A stretch of DNA of 64,000 nt, taken from NCBI GenBank assembly GCA_943788775.1, contig CALSRO010000005.1:682001-746000 (forward strand). Reading direction: 5' to 3'. Below, in pieces: positions 32,961 through 44,643 of this stretch. How positions within the stretch are numbered: position 1 is the first letter of the stretch; each line of letters starts with the position of its first letter. Made by a program: the position numbers and the translations under genes. Source of the stretch: an uncultured Flavobacteriales bacterium (GTDB taxonomy: Bacteria > Bacteroidota > Bacteroidia > Flavobacteriales_G > Salibacteraceae). The notes beneath the pieces are model-generated. The model saw only the letters and a program-made list of their open reading frames with translations, was not told the DNA's origin and searched no databases.

Positions 32961-33377
32961 ATGGTTTTGAAAACGTTTGTTACAAAAGTTCGGGTTCGAT
33001 ACGCAGAAACCGATCGCATGGGTTACTGTTATTACGGAAATTTCGCAGCATATTTTGAGGTGGCACGGGTCGAAGCATTGCGCGAGTTGGGCGTAACCTA
33101 CAAACAACTGGAAGATGATGGGGTGATATTACCTGTATTGGATTATCAGATCCGATATTTTAAACCGGCATTGTATGACGAAGAATTGCGCATTGAAACC
33201 ATCTTCGAAAAGGTAGAAGGAGCGCGAGTTCATTTCAGTTATATTACATACAACGACAGAAACGAGGAGCTCAATAAGGCGACAACCACCTTGGTTTTCG
33301 TAGATGCTGCTACCATGCGTCCCATGAATCCACCTGCATATTTATTCGATCTTATAAAAGGAGTAGCTAACACATAG
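32961..33377 (+). CDS. 4HBT hot-dog acyl-CoA thioesterase (YbgC/FadM-like)
   Basis: A 138-residue protein when started at ATG 32961 (an ATG at 32943 adds 6 residues). The catalytic motif RYAETDRMGYCYYGNFAAYF, with its active-site Asp, and the following FEVARVEALRELG are characteristic of the YbgC/FadM thioesterase group, which hydrolyses acyl-CoA or acyl-ACP thioesters. A CACTTTTG box 4 bases before the ATG resembles a -7 element. Confidence 0.9.
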   Translation: MVLKTFVTKVRVRYAETDRMGYCYYGNFAAYFEVARVEALRELGVTYKQLEDDGVILPVLDYQIRYFKPALYDEELRIETIFEKVEGARVHFSYITYNDRNEELNKATTTLVFVDAATMRPMNPPAYLFDLIKGVANT

Positions 33378-33437
33378 GGCTGAAATCTTTTAATCTCTCT
33401 GTACAATACAAATGTCATCGTATTGCACCTTTGCAAG

Positions 33438-36226
<2,789 letters not shown>

Positions 36227-36228
36227 TC

Positions 36229-37308
36229 CTAGTGGACAAATATCTTAAGCGTTTGTGGTTCGCTACCTTCATGGATTAACCGAGCAAAATAGAGTCCTGC
36301 GCTTAAGTTGTTCATGTTCATTTTATAGTTTCCAACTTGTTTTTCTGTGCGAATGATCTTACCACTCAGGTCAATGATTTCAATGGAATAACTCAAATGT
36401 GTTTCGATGTTCAACACACCATTGGATTGAAACATTCGGGCTTTTTCTGCTTCGATTTCATCTGTGGCAAATGGCCAATTAGATGGATCTTCTGGATCAA
36501 ATTCATCAATGATTTTGAAAATCATGCAGGCCGCATTGTTTTCTTGAGTCAAGTCGTTTGGAACAGTTGTGCGTGCGCACAATTGATAAGTTCCTACTGA
36601 ATCTGGAATGACAGGAAGTACAGCTTGGTTTGAAATGACGCGAATGCTCTTCTCGCCATTTCCAACACCACCAGCAGCAATAGTTCCGTCCAATGCTCTT
36701 ACATCATCATTTACATATACCTCGTATTGAATCAAGGTTCCTTCCAAATAATTGACTGTTCCGTTATTGATGAGCGAAACTTCAATCTCACTTAGCTGTG
36801 GTGGAATATTGGTGCCATTATCGATATCGAAAAAGTTCAAGTTCGAAGGTTTTAAAATTTTAATGGGACCAGCATGCCAATCGTTGTTGACAATCGTGGA
36901 AGCGAAGAATGTCTCTTCAAATTGATTGTTTGCCAAATTAGTATCGCTCAAATGGGTTGCCATTCCAATTAGAGTAGCAGTGTCCATACTTGAGTTGAAA
37001 GTGATTGTCTTGTCGCTTCCAAAGTTATGTGTGTAGGTCTCCATCGTATCTAATCCTGAATTGAGTGTAACCCAAGCATCTGCCACAAAGACCCCGTATT
37101 GAACAGATATTAACACTGAATCACCAGCAGAAATGGCGATTGAGTCGGCATTTTGGATTGTTACTTCCAATGAGGTGGTTAGACCTTCAGGAACCCAATT
37201 GTTTTGATCTGAACTGGCATTTATGTCAATCACAGCAATATCCGATTGAGCAAGAGTAGTATGCGCCAAAATGAATGAAGAAAGAATAAAAAGTAAAGTT
37301 GATTTCAT
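36229..37308 (-). CDS. T9SS-exported surface protein (paralogue 1)
   Basis: A 359-residue protein with a signal peptide (MKSTLLFILSSFILAHTTLAQ), two CARDB/Ig-like beta domains (about 25-125 and 150-270) and a type A T9SS sorting domain at the end (RMFQSNGVLNIETHLSYS, LSAGLYFARLIHEG, LKIFVH). The central motif FFDIDNGTN is shared with the next gene upstream (GFDIDNGKEE), showing tandem duplication. Probably a cell-surface or secreted protein; ligand unknown. Confidence 0.87.
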   Translation of the reverse strand: MKSTLLFILSSFILAHTTLAQSDIAVIDINASSDQNNWVPEGLTTSLEVTIQNADSIAISAGDSVLISVQYGVFVADAWVTLNSGLDTMETYTHNFGSDKTITFNSSMDTATLIGMATHLSDTNLANNQFEETFFASTIVNNDWHAGPIKILKPSNLNFFDIDNGTNIPPQLSEIEVSLINNGTVNYLEGTLIQYEVYVNDDVRALDGTIAAGGVGNGEKSIRVISNQAVLPVIPDSVGTYQLCARTTVPNDLTQENNAACMIFKIIDEFDPEDPSNWPFATDEIEAEKARMFQSNGVLNIETHLSYSIEIIDLSGKIIRTEKQVGNYKMNMNNLSAGLYFARLIHEGSEPQTLKIFVH

Positions 37309-37386
37309 AGAATCAGGGTTAATTGCAAGTGAAGATACAAAAAAGGATACGCAGAATGTGTCCGTACCGTTTGGGTAAGAACAAAA

Positions 37387-37420
37387 AAAGCCCTTTAGGA
37401 ATTTTGACCTAAAGGGCTTT
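37387..37420 (-). terminator. Rho-independent terminator between the tandem T9SS genes
   Basis: AAAGCCCTTTAGG and CCTAAAGGGCTTT form a perfect 13-bp stem around an 8-base loop. On the minus strand it is followed by Ts, so it ends the transcript of the 37445-38515 gene. Confidence 0.93.
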
Positions 37421-37444
37421 CAAAGATTGAATCGCCTTTATCGA

Positions 37445-38515
37445 TTATTGAATCGCAAGCTTTGACATTGTCGTTGCTCCATTTTCAGTGTTACGAGTTC
37501 TAACGATATAAACACCTGCGGCCGATTTCTCAAGAGAGATGTTTCCATCACTGTTTAGTGACTCGTTAGCAATCATTTTACCACTCGCGTCAGTGATTGT
37601 CACATCAACTGGTGAAGTCAAATTGTTAATCCAAACGTTTTTACCTACGTTGAATACTTTGATTGATTCAGCAAACTTGTCTTCTTCAATTCCGATGGGG
37701 GGGGGTGGCACGTATGTGTCAACCAAATCGAAAGAAACACAAAGCGTGTCATTTGAAAGATCTGCATCACCCAATGTAGTGTAACCACACATGTAATAGG
37801 TTCCCACTTCAGCATCCACAATGAAATTTGGGTTAACGCTAGGTCTAACTGTAGTGCTTCCAGGTCCGAGAGTATCTACCAATGTTCCGAGAGCTCCAGC
37901 TGTAGCACCTTCGAAAGAATACTCATATGGAATACCGAATCCAGAAGGGAATATGGTATTTCCAACATTGGTGAACTCAATGTTTACGTCAGTGATAGGA
38001 TCTGGTTCTTCTTTTCCATTGTCAATATCGAATCCATCTAAATCAGAAGGAGCATTGATGAATAATGCACTTGCCTCTAAATCCGTATTGGCAGAACTAG
38101 ATACAGTGAATGCTTCGCAGATGAAGTTGTTTAAAGAGTCATCATCTGGAATGTGAATAATCACAACACCGCAAAGACTAACATTTGGAGGCGCTGCTGG
38201 AAGCGTGAAGTAGTTTGTTTCTACGAAACCAGTTCCACCTGTCGGATAATCGCCATTGACGAAAGTCCAACTGTTGTTTACACTCACCGTGTCAAGACCA
38301 TTAAGTCCGATGACACTGAAAGTTGTGTTTTCAGGAATGTCGATTCCCATGTTTTCAATTCCGATCGACAATAGAATCGGAGTGTTTGGTGCGATTTGCC
38401 CCGAAGAAGTAGCAACAGTAGACACGCTGGTCACCGCTAAGTCGTATTGAGCAAATGCGCCCAATCCAACCATACAACTAACAACAGAAGCCGCAAGTCG
38501 AGTAAAGTTTTTCAT
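37445..38515 (-). CDS. T9SS-exported surface protein (paralogue 2) with C9 tract
   Basis: A 356-residue protein with a signal peptide (about 1-22), two beta domains like those of the neighbouring paralogue and a type A T9SS sorting domain (AESIKVFNVGKNVWINNL, AAGVYIVRTRNTENG, MSKLAIQ). The linker before the sorting domain is encoded by a nine-C run (YVPPPPIGIEED; plus-strand 37697-37705). Gain or loss of one C would remove the sorting domain. A perfect TANNTTTG box lies 47 bases before the ATG. Confidence 0.87.
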   Translation of the reverse strand: MKNFTRLAASVVSCMVGLGAFAQYDLAVTSVSTVATSSGQIAPNTPILLSIGIENMGIDIPENTTFSVIGLNGLDTVSVNNSWTFVNGDYPTGGTGFVETNYFTLPAAPPNVSLCGVVIIHIPDDDSLNNFICEAFTVSSSANTDLEASALFINAPSDLDGFDIDNGKEEPDPITDVNIEFTNVGNTIFPSGFGIPYEYSFEGATAGALGTLVDTLGPGSTTVRPSVNPNFIVDAEVGTYYMCGYTTLGDADLSNDTLCVSFDLVDTYVPPPPIGIEEDKFAESIKVFNVGKNVWINNLTSPVDVTITDASGKMIANESLNSDGNISLEKSAAGVYIVRTRNTENGATTMSKLAIQ

Positions 38516-38562
38516 GTTAGTATTTTTGGATTAATTCTTTAACGTCAATATAAGACGAAGCA

Positions 38563-38570
38563 CAAATCTA
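38563..38570 (-). promoter_or_regulatory. -7 box of the T9SS paralogue 2 gene
   Basis: On the minus strand this reads TAGATTTG, a perfect match to TANNTTTG, 47 bases before the ATG at 38515. Confidence 0.4.
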
Positions 38571-38617
38571 AAGGTTAGTATGAAATATTAGTCATTTCTG
38601 TGAAAACTTACTGACCA

Positions 38618-39457
38618 TTATAGATGAACACCGCAATTTCGGCAATAAACCGAGTCTTCCAAGTGTCCAGATTTACCGCAATTATCGCAGTGTTTACCTA
38701 AAATGATTCTTTCCCCTCCAGGATTCTCACCAGAAGCGGCTCCGGTGTTTTTCATCATATCCACGCCAACAATCCCCGTTGGAACAGCGATAATTCCGTA
38801 TCCCAGGATCATTAGAATGACTGAAACGAACTGCCCAAAATCAGTGTGAGGGTGGATGTCCCCAAAACCAACCGTGGTCATGGTGACGATGGCCCAATAG
38901 ATACTGCGTGGAATGCTTGTAAAACCATTTTCACCGCCTTCCACTATATACATGATGGTTCCCATGATCACTGCTACGTTGAGGACGGCAAATAGGAAGA
39001 CCCCAATCTTCGCTCTGCTTGACTTTAAAGAGATCCAAAGTGCATCAGCTTCACGCATCGAGCGTCCAAGCTTTAAAACCCGAAACACTCGCATCAATCG
39101 GAAAATTCGGATGACTCTCAAATACTGCGAGGAAACAGCAAACAGCATTAAATAAGTTGGGAGAATGGACAGAATATCTACGATACCGTAAAAGCTAAAT
39201 ACATAACCCCATGGTTTTTTAGAAGTCCACAACCGCAGGGCAAATTCGATAGAGAATACTGCAGTAAAAGCATATTCGGCAATAAGCAGGAGATGACCGT
39301 ATTCCTCCTGAATTTCTTTCACGCTCTCCAGCATCACAGCCACAGTGCTGAGCACAATTGCCCAAAGGAGCGCGATATCGAAATTCTTTCCAGCAGGTGT
39401 GTCCGTGCCAAAAATAATGACATACAAACGTTCGCGAAGGGTCTTTTTATTCTCCAT
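38618..39457 (-). CDS. Voltage-gated-type potassium channel with C-terminal zinc ribbon
   Basis: A 279-residue six-helix ion channel. The S4 voltage sensor has regularly spaced arginines (RVIRIFRLMRVFRVLKLGRS, about residues 110-130). The pore loop TMTTVGFGDIHP carries a K+-type selectivity filter (TVGFGD). After S6, the tail ends in a four-cysteine ribbon (CDNCGKSGHLEDSVYCRNC), unusual for a channel and possibly a sensing or assembly module. Its start overlaps the end of the upstream DUF4159 gene by 11 bases. Confidence 0.92.
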   Translation of the reverse strand: MENKKTLRERLYVIIFGTDTPAGKNFDIALLWAIVLSTVAVMLESVKEIQEEYGHLLLIAEYAFTAVFSIEFALRLWTSKKPWGYVFSFYGIVDILSILPTYLMLFAVSSQYLRVIRIFRLMRVFRVLKLGRSMREADALWISLKSSRAKIGVFLFAVLNVAVIMGTIMYIVEGGENGFTSIPRSIYWAIVTMTTVGFGDIHPHTDFGQFVSVILMILGYGIIAVPTGIVGVDMMKNTGAASGENPGGERIILGKHCDNCGKSGHLEDSVYCRNCGVHL

Positions 39458-40121
39458 CCGCTTCGTTATTCATGAATACGAAGTGAATGATATTTGCCCC
39501 CATTTGCAGTGCTTCAATGTGATTTTGTTCTGTGTCGTTGTGGATTCTTGGATCTTCCCAACCATCACCTAAGTCAGATTCATAGGTATACAAACAAATC
39601 ATCCGACCTTCAGAATAAAGCGCAAAGGCCTGTGGTCGATTGTTATCGTGCTCATGAATTTTTGGCAGCCCATTTTCAAAATCATATTGCTGATGAAAAA
39701 TAGGATGTGATGATGGTAATTCAATGAATTCTAGTTCAGGAAATACCCTTGAAATTTGTGGGCGTATGAATTCATCCAATCCATAATTATCATCTATGTG
39801 CAGAAAACCTCCAGCGATTAAGTATTTCCTAAGGTTCTGAACCTCCTCATCACTAAAAATGACGTTGCCATGGCCTGTCAAGTGCAAGAAAGGATATTGG
39901 TATAGATTCTTTTCGCTTAATTCAACAATAGCCTGATCCTTATTTAAATCAGTCCTCAAGTTTTGGTTGCAAAACTCAATTAAGTTGGGAATAGATGTGT
40001 CTAGATTGGAATACCAATCTCCACCGCCATTATACTTTACCAAGGCTAAGGAAGCTTTTTCTTGACCATTACCTGCCAAAAAAAATGCTGCAAAAAAGAT
40101 GGATAGAAAGACTCCTTTCAT
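39447..40121 (-). CDS. DUF4159 family exported protein
   Basis: A 224-residue protein with a signal peptide (MKGVFLSIFFAAFFLAGNG). The DUF4159 domain (about 20-210) contains LVKYNGGGDWYSNLD, PFLHLTGHGNVIFSDEEVQ, GGFLHIDDNYGLDEFIRPQ and the conserved FPELEFIELPSSHPIFHQQY. The domain resembles glutamine-amidotransferase-like folds, but its function is unknown. A T8 run lies in the signal-peptide codons (A8 at 40078-40085 on the plus strand). Between rsmE and the channel gene, all leftward. Confidence 0.88.
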   Translation of the reverse strand: MKGVFLSIFFAAFFLAGNGQEKASLALVKYNGGGDWYSNLDTSIPNLIEFCNQNLRTDLNKDQAIVELSEKNLYQYPFLHLTGHGNVIFSDEEVQNLRKYLIAGGFLHIDDNYGLDEFIRPQISRVFPELEFIELPSSHPIFHQQYDFENGLPKIHEHDNNRPQAFALYSEGRMICLYTYESDLGDGWEDPRIHNDTEQNHIEALQMGANIIHFVFMNNEADGE

Positions 40122-40142
40122 GTCTTCGAATGTAGGTTGCTT

Positions 40143-40850
40143 TTAATCACTAAACAAATTTGCCGCAATACAGGCCACTATTGCCGCTGTTTCCGTTCTT
40201 AATCGCGTATCGCCAAGAGAAACAGCTTTGAAGTTGGCGTTTAAGGCTTTTTCGATTTCTGTGCGTGAAAAATCTCCTTCGGGTCCAATACAGATGATTT
40301 GGTTCTGTTGATGGCTCAAAGCCTTAATGGAAGCCTTTTCACCCTCTGCACAATGTGCAATCCATTTTGACGGGCTTTCTATGTTTAGTACCTCGGCAAT
40401 TGGTGAAAGCTCAGAGATTTCTGTTTTCCAAAGTCCTTTAGACTGCTTGAGTGCGCTGATCGCAATCTTCTCAAGTCTGTCTGTTTTCAAATGCACCCTC
40501 TCAGAGTTTTCACAATGAATGGGGATGATCTGCCGAACCCCAACCTCAACTGCCTTTTCAATAACCCATTCAAAGCGACCGATGTTTTTTGTTGGGGCAA
40601 CGGCTAGTATGAGGCCAACCCCTGGTTTAGGCTCAGCGCACTGCAAACTTTCAATAAGAACATTGAAACTTCGTTTCTTCGCGATGATTGACCCTAAAAA
40701 AAGATTTCCAACTCCATCAATGACGTGCACGGAATCAGTCGTTTGCAATCGAAGTACTTTGGCGTGCCGGCCTTCTTCCTCACTTAATTCTATGGTCGCG
40801 CCAACGGATACATTGGACGAATAAAACCGTGGTAAGTCTTCAAAAATCAT
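40143..40850 (-). CDS. rsmE: 16S rRNA (uracil-1498-N3)-methyltransferase
   Basis: A 235-residue SPOUT-class methyltransferase. The PUA-like N-terminal domain (about 1-70, HAKVLRLQTTDSVHVIDGVG) is followed by the knot domain with GVGLILAVAPTKNIGRFEWVI split as ILAVAPTKNIGRFEW and VIEKAVEVGV, then IICIGPEGDFSRTEIE and SLGDTRLRTETAAIVA. It methylates U1498 of 16S rRNA in the 30S subunit. It leads a leftward group with DUF4159 and the channel gene, 21 bases apart. Confidence 0.95.
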   Translation of the reverse strand: MIFEDLPRFYSSNVSVGATIELSEEEGRHAKVLRLQTTDSVHVIDGVGNLFLGSIIAKKRSFNVLIESLQCAEPKPGVGLILAVAPTKNIGRFEWVIEKAVEVGVRQIIPIHCENSERVHLKTDRLEKIAISALKQSKGLWKTEISELSPIAEVLNIESPSKWIAHCAEGEKASIKALSHQQNQIICIGPEGDFSRTEIEKALNANFKAVSLGDTRLRTETAAIVACIAANLFSD

Positions 40851-40899
40851 GGCGCAAAGATGCAGTATTCCTTATGCGGTATCAATAAGTTAAGCGCAT

Positions 40900-40932
40900 A
40901 AAAAAGCCCATCGCAGTCAAGCAATGGGCTTC
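40900..40932 (-). terminator. Rho-independent terminator of pckA
   Basis: On the minus strand AAGCCCATTGC pairs with GCGATGGGCTT (one wobble) around a 6-base loop and is followed by T6. It lies 18 bases after the pckA stop. Confidence 0.9.
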
Positions 40933-40949
40933 AGATGGATTGTTAGAAA

Positions 40950-42566
40950 TTAAGCGTTTACTCTAGTTCTAGGAGCTGCATTCATAATTTCTTCGTTTGC
41001 GTTTTCTGAGAATTGAGCAAAGTTCTTTACAAATGCCTCGGCAAGCTGGCTCGCCTTGCTGTCATAACCTGCTTTGTCTTCCCAAGTGTTTTTTGGGTCA
41101 AGAATTTCGCTAGGAACACCTGGACAAGAGGTTGGCATCATTAAACCAAAAATCTCGTGCTCTTTGTATTCTACATTTTCTAGTTCACCATTCAAGGCAG
41201 CCGTGATCATGGCTCTTGTATAAGGCAATTTAATTCTAGCACCCACACCGTATTCACCTCCGCTCCAGCCAGTGTTGATCAGCCAGATGTTCACATTGTG
41301 TTTTTTCATTTTCTCACCTAACATTTCTGCATACTTGGTTGGATGCAACGGAAGAAATGGCGCTCCGAAACACGCTGAGAATGTAGTTTGAGGTTCTGTT
41401 ACTCCAGCTTCAGTTCCAGCCACTTTTGCCGTATAACCGGAAATGAAATGATACATAGCTTGTCCTGGAGTCAACTTCGATACCGGAGGTAATACTCCAA
41501 AAGCATCAGCCGTCAGGAAGAAAATATTCTTTGGATTGCCGCCCATGGATGGTTCGGCAATGTTGTCAATGTGATGGATAGGATAGCTAACTCGTGTGTT
41601 TTCCGTTTTCTCACTGTTCTCAAAATCAACGATGGAAGTTCCTTCATACGTCTCTATATTTTCGAGAAGAGCTCCAAATTTGATTGCCTTCCAAATTTGT
41701 GGTTCTTTTTCTTCAGTAAGGTCAATACACTTTGCATAACAACCGCCCTCGAAATTGAAAACACCATTCTCTGTCCAACCGTGCTCATCATCACCAATCA
41801 ATCTTCTGTTTGGATCTGCAGAAAGTGTGGTTTTTCCAGTTCCAGATAAACCAAAGAATACAGCCGTGTCACCGTCTTCTCCGCTATTGGCGGAACAGTG
41901 CATGCTCAATACACCTTTGTCTTGAGGTAGAACGTAATTCAAAACCGTGAAAATTCCCTTTTTGATTTCACCAGTATAGCCTGACCCTCCGATTAAGGCA
42001 ATTTTTCGGGTGAAATCCAAAATACTGAAATTGTGCTGACGAGTTCCATCAATCTCTGGATCGGCCATGAAACCTGGAACGCAAAGAATGGTCCATTCTG
42101 GATCAAAATCTTCAATCTGCTCGGCAGTTGGGCGCAAGAACATGTTGTATGCAAACATGTTGCTCCAAGGATACTCAGTCACTACTCGGATACTCAACTG
42201 ATGCTCTGGATCTGCGCACGCGATACAATCTCTAACATATACTTCTTTATCCATTAAATACGCCTTCATGCGATTCATCAATGGCTCCACCTTGTCTGGA
42301 GAAAAACTGTTGTTGAAACTTCCTTCCCACCAGATAGTGTTTTCGGTAGTCGCGTCTTTTACGATCAACTTGTCCTTTGGAGATCGTCCAGTGAATTCAC
42401 CAGTGTCGATGGCCAAAGCGCCTTTGTCAGTTAAAAAACCCTGACCATTAAGAATAGTATCCTCTGTCAACTCAGCTGGATCTAGATTCCAATACGCAGC
42501 CTTTACACCACCTAATCCCAAATCAGCGATAGATGTTTTACTTGATTTTCTTCCGAATTCGTTCAT
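40950..42566 (-). CDS. pckA: Phosphoenolpyruvate carboxykinase (ATP)
   Basis: A 538-residue enzyme of normal length that converts oxaloacetate and ATP to phosphoenolpyruvate, the first step of gluconeogenesis. Kinase-1a P-loop GLSGTGKTTLSADPNR and kinase-2 motif LIGDDEHGWTENGVF are present, as are DTGEFTGRSPKDKLIV near the N terminus and GYTAKVAGTEAGVTEP. It is monocistronic with its own terminator. Its upstream region (42567-42677) shows no clear consensus box. Confidence 0.98.
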   Translation of the reverse strand: MNEFGRKSSKTSIADLGLGGVKAAYWNLDPAELTEDTILNGQGFLTDKGALAIDTGEFTGRSPKDKLIVKDATTENTIWWEGSFNNSFSPDKVEPLMNRMKAYLMDKEVYVRDCIACADPEHQLSIRVVTEYPWSNMFAYNMFLRPTAEQIEDFDPEWTILCVPGFMADPEIDGTRQHNFSILDFTRKIALIGGSGYTGEIKKGIFTVLNYVLPQDKGVLSMHCSANSGEDGDTAVFFGLSGTGKTTLSADPNRRLIGDDEHGWTENGVFNFEGGCYAKCIDLTEEKEPQIWKAIKFGALLENIETYEGTSIVDFENSEKTENTRVSYPIHHIDNIAEPSMGGNPKNIFFLTADAFGVLPPVSKLTPGQAMYHFISGYTAKVAGTEAGVTEPQTTFSACFGAPFLPLHPTKYAEMLGEKMKKHNVNIWLINTGWSGGEYGVGARIKLPYTRAMITAALNGELENVEYKEHEIFGLMMPTSCPGVPSEILDPKNTWEDKAGYDSKASQLAEAFVKNFAQFSENANEEIMNAAPRTRVNA

Positions 42567-42677
42567 AAAATTGATTTCGTCTTAAACTTTTGAATTTTAG
42601 TTCAAGCGCATTTCAACTGCAAAGTTTTGCAATGATTTATGGGATAGCGCCTAAAAACGTTCACTTTTTATGCACAA

Positions 42678-43085
42678 TTAGCGCTTTTTTATGAGGATAA
42701 GTTGCACTGCGTCCAGTAATATTAGGAACCAACCAACGATTAATAGTGAGCCTCCGAGCGGTGTGATGGGGCCAAGCAACCTCAGATCTGTGTGGATAAG
42801 CTCCTGAATGTTTAATAGATAAATAGAGAAGGAAAATAGGATGATTCCAACTCCGAATAGGCTGACGATCCATTTTTCATATCTCAAATGAAACGAATGT
42901 CCTTTCAATGCGATCATGACTAAAACAATTCCATGAAACATTTGATACCGCACCCCAGTTTCAAATGAAGTCAGCTGCTCTGGTTGCAAAACTTCTTTTA
43001 AAGCATGGGCACCGAAGGCTCCGAGGATAACTGCGGTGAAACAGAAAAAGCTTCCAAATAGAAGGTGATAAGGTTTTAGTTTCAT
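42678..43085 (-). CDS. DUF423 family membrane protein
   Basis: A 135-residue protein with four hydrophobic segments and the N-terminal pattern FGSFFCFTAVILGAFGAHAL plus MFHGIVLVMIAL and ITPLGGSLLIVGWFLIL, typical of DUF423 (YwdK). Function unknown. Divergent from the saccharopine dehydrogenase family gene across 211 bases. Confidence 0.93.
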   Translation of the reverse strand: MKLKPYHLLFGSFFCFTAVILGAFGAHALKEVLQPEQLTSFETGVRYQMFHGIVLVMIALKGHSFHLRYEKWIVSLFGVGIILFSFSIYLLNIQELIHTDLRLLGPITPLGGSLLIVGWFLILLDAVQLILIKKR

Positions 43086-43283
43086 AAGCGTTGATTTGAG
43101 GGCACAAATGTGGGCAAATACAGAGGTAATATGAGCTATGGCAGAGGTTTTATTCGCTGAGATTGCTCATGATTTATGCTTGGAGCAACATTTATAGTCC
43201 ATGTTAAGACGGGCCCTAAGTCGCTAAAAAAGCCCACAAAACGAGCGTTGAAAACTTCGAATACGTAAACGACTGCGCTTCTA

Positions 43284-43291
43284 TACATTCG
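43284..43291 (+). promoter_or_regulatory. Candidate -7 box before the saccharopine dehydrogenase gene
   Basis: TACATTCG, one mismatch from TANNTTTG, ends 5 bases before the ATG at 43297, the same spacing class as the hisS box. No TTG at the usual distance. Confidence 0.3.
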
Positions 43292-43296
43292 TTCCT

Positions 43297-44643
43297 ATGA
43301 AGAATATTGTTGTGTTTGGAGCTGGGATGAGTTCCTCCGTATTGATCGACTATTTGGCAGACATTGCCCCCAAGAATGATTGGATCGTGAGTGTAGGCGA
43401 TCGTGATTTGGAATTGGCAAAACGCAAAACCAAAGAACGACAGAATACCCACGCCTTCAAGTTCGATGTTACGGACGAAATGCAGCGATTGAGCGAAATT
43501 TCAAAGGCCGATTTGGTCATTTCTATGTTGCCTGCCCACATGCATGTGGAGGTAGCTAGACAATGTATCGCTCTCAAAAAGCATATGGTTACGGCAAGCT
43601 ACGTTTCAAAGGAAATGGCCGAGTTGCATGAAAAGGCCCAAAAAGCAGGCGTTGTCATCATGAACGAAATAGGTGTAGATCCCGGAATAGATCACATGAG
43701 CGCCATGCGGGTATTGGATGAAATAAAGGAGCAAGGCGGGAAAATGCTCCAGTTCGAAACATTCACGGGAGGACTTCCGGCACCTCAAAGTGATGACAAT
43801 CCATGGCATTATAAATTTGCTTGGAATCCGCGAAATGTAGTGCTTGCTGGAGCTGCAGGTGCGGTAAAGTTCAAGCAAGAAGGACAATACAAATACATTC
43901 CATATCATCAACTTTTTCGCAGAACGGAAATCATAGATATCCCTGAGTATGGGAAATTTGAGGGGTATGCGAACAGAGATTCCTTAAAGTATCGTGAAGT
44001 ATATGGATTAAGAGATATCCCAACGATTTATCGGGGAACCCTTCGAAGAAAGGGGTTTTGTAAAGCTTGGGATGTGTTTGTGAAGTTAGGAGCTACTGAT
44101 GATTCCTATGTGATGGAGGATTCTGAGAATATGACTTATCGTCAATTTCTCAATTCCTTTTTGGCTTACAATCCCAATGATTCGGTAGAGCTGAAGTTGA
44201 TGCATTACTTGAAAATTGACCAGGATAATGACATCATGGATAAGATGGAAAGTCTGGATTTCTTTAGTGACACAGTGATAGGAATCAAAAACGCCACACC
44301 AGCCCAGGTTTTACAGCACATTCTCGAGCAGAAGTGGACGCTGCAAGAAACCGATTTAGACATGATCGTGATGTATCACCTTTTTGGGTTTGAAATGAAC
44401 GGACAAAAAATGCAACGTGAGAGCTTTATGGTGCTTGAGGGAGAAGATCGAGTGAGAACGGCCATGGCAAAAACGGTGGGATTACCTGTTGCCATTGCCG
44501 CAAGAATGATATTGAATCGAGTGATCTCAACTCCGGGGGTTCACACTCCCATTGCGAAAGAAGTCTATGAGCCAGTGCTGCGCGAATTAGAGGATTTTGG
44601 AATTCGATTTATAGAAAAAGAGGGTAATTATAAAGGGTATTGA
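43297..44643 (+). CDS. Saccharopine dehydrogenase family protein
   Basis: A 448-residue oxidoreductase. A Rossmann NAD(P)-binding fold opens the protein (VVFGAGMSSSVLIDYL), followed by DLVISMLPAHMHVEVARQCI and NEIGVDPGIDHMSAM, which match the glutamate-forming saccharopine dehydrogenases of lysine degradation (alpha-aminoadipate pathway). The C-terminal domain (about 125-400) is the saccharopine-binding half. Its stop is directly adjacent to the stop of the convergent spermidine-synthase-like gene. Confidence 0.88.
   Translation: MKNIVVFGAGMSSSVLIDYLADIAPKNDWIVSVGDRDLELAKRKTKERQNTHAFKFDVTDEMQRLSEISKADLVISMLPAHMHVEVARQCIALKKHMVTASYVSKEMAELHEKAQKAGVVIMNEIGVDPGIDHMSAMRVLDEIKEQGGKMLQFETFTGGLPAPQSDDNPWHYKFAWNPRNVVLAGAAGAVKFKQEGQYKYIPYHQLFRRTEIIDIPEYGKFEGYANRDSLKYREVYGLRDIPTIYRGTLRRKGFCKAWDVFVKLGATDDSYVMEDSENMTYRQFLNSFLAYNPNDSVELKLMHYLKIDQDNDIMDKMESLDFFSDTVIGIKNATPAQVLQHILEQKWTLQETDLDMIVMYHLFGFEMNGQKMQRESFMVLEGEDRVRTAMAKTVGLPVAIAARMILNRVISTPGVHTPIAKEVYEPVLRELEDFGIRFIEKEGNYKGY

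Noticed and set aside
43201..43245. A possible hairpin (GGGC...GCCC) between DUF423 and the saccharopine dehydrogenase gene
   Set aside because: The stem is only four bases with a long loop and lies between divergent genes, where no terminator is needed.
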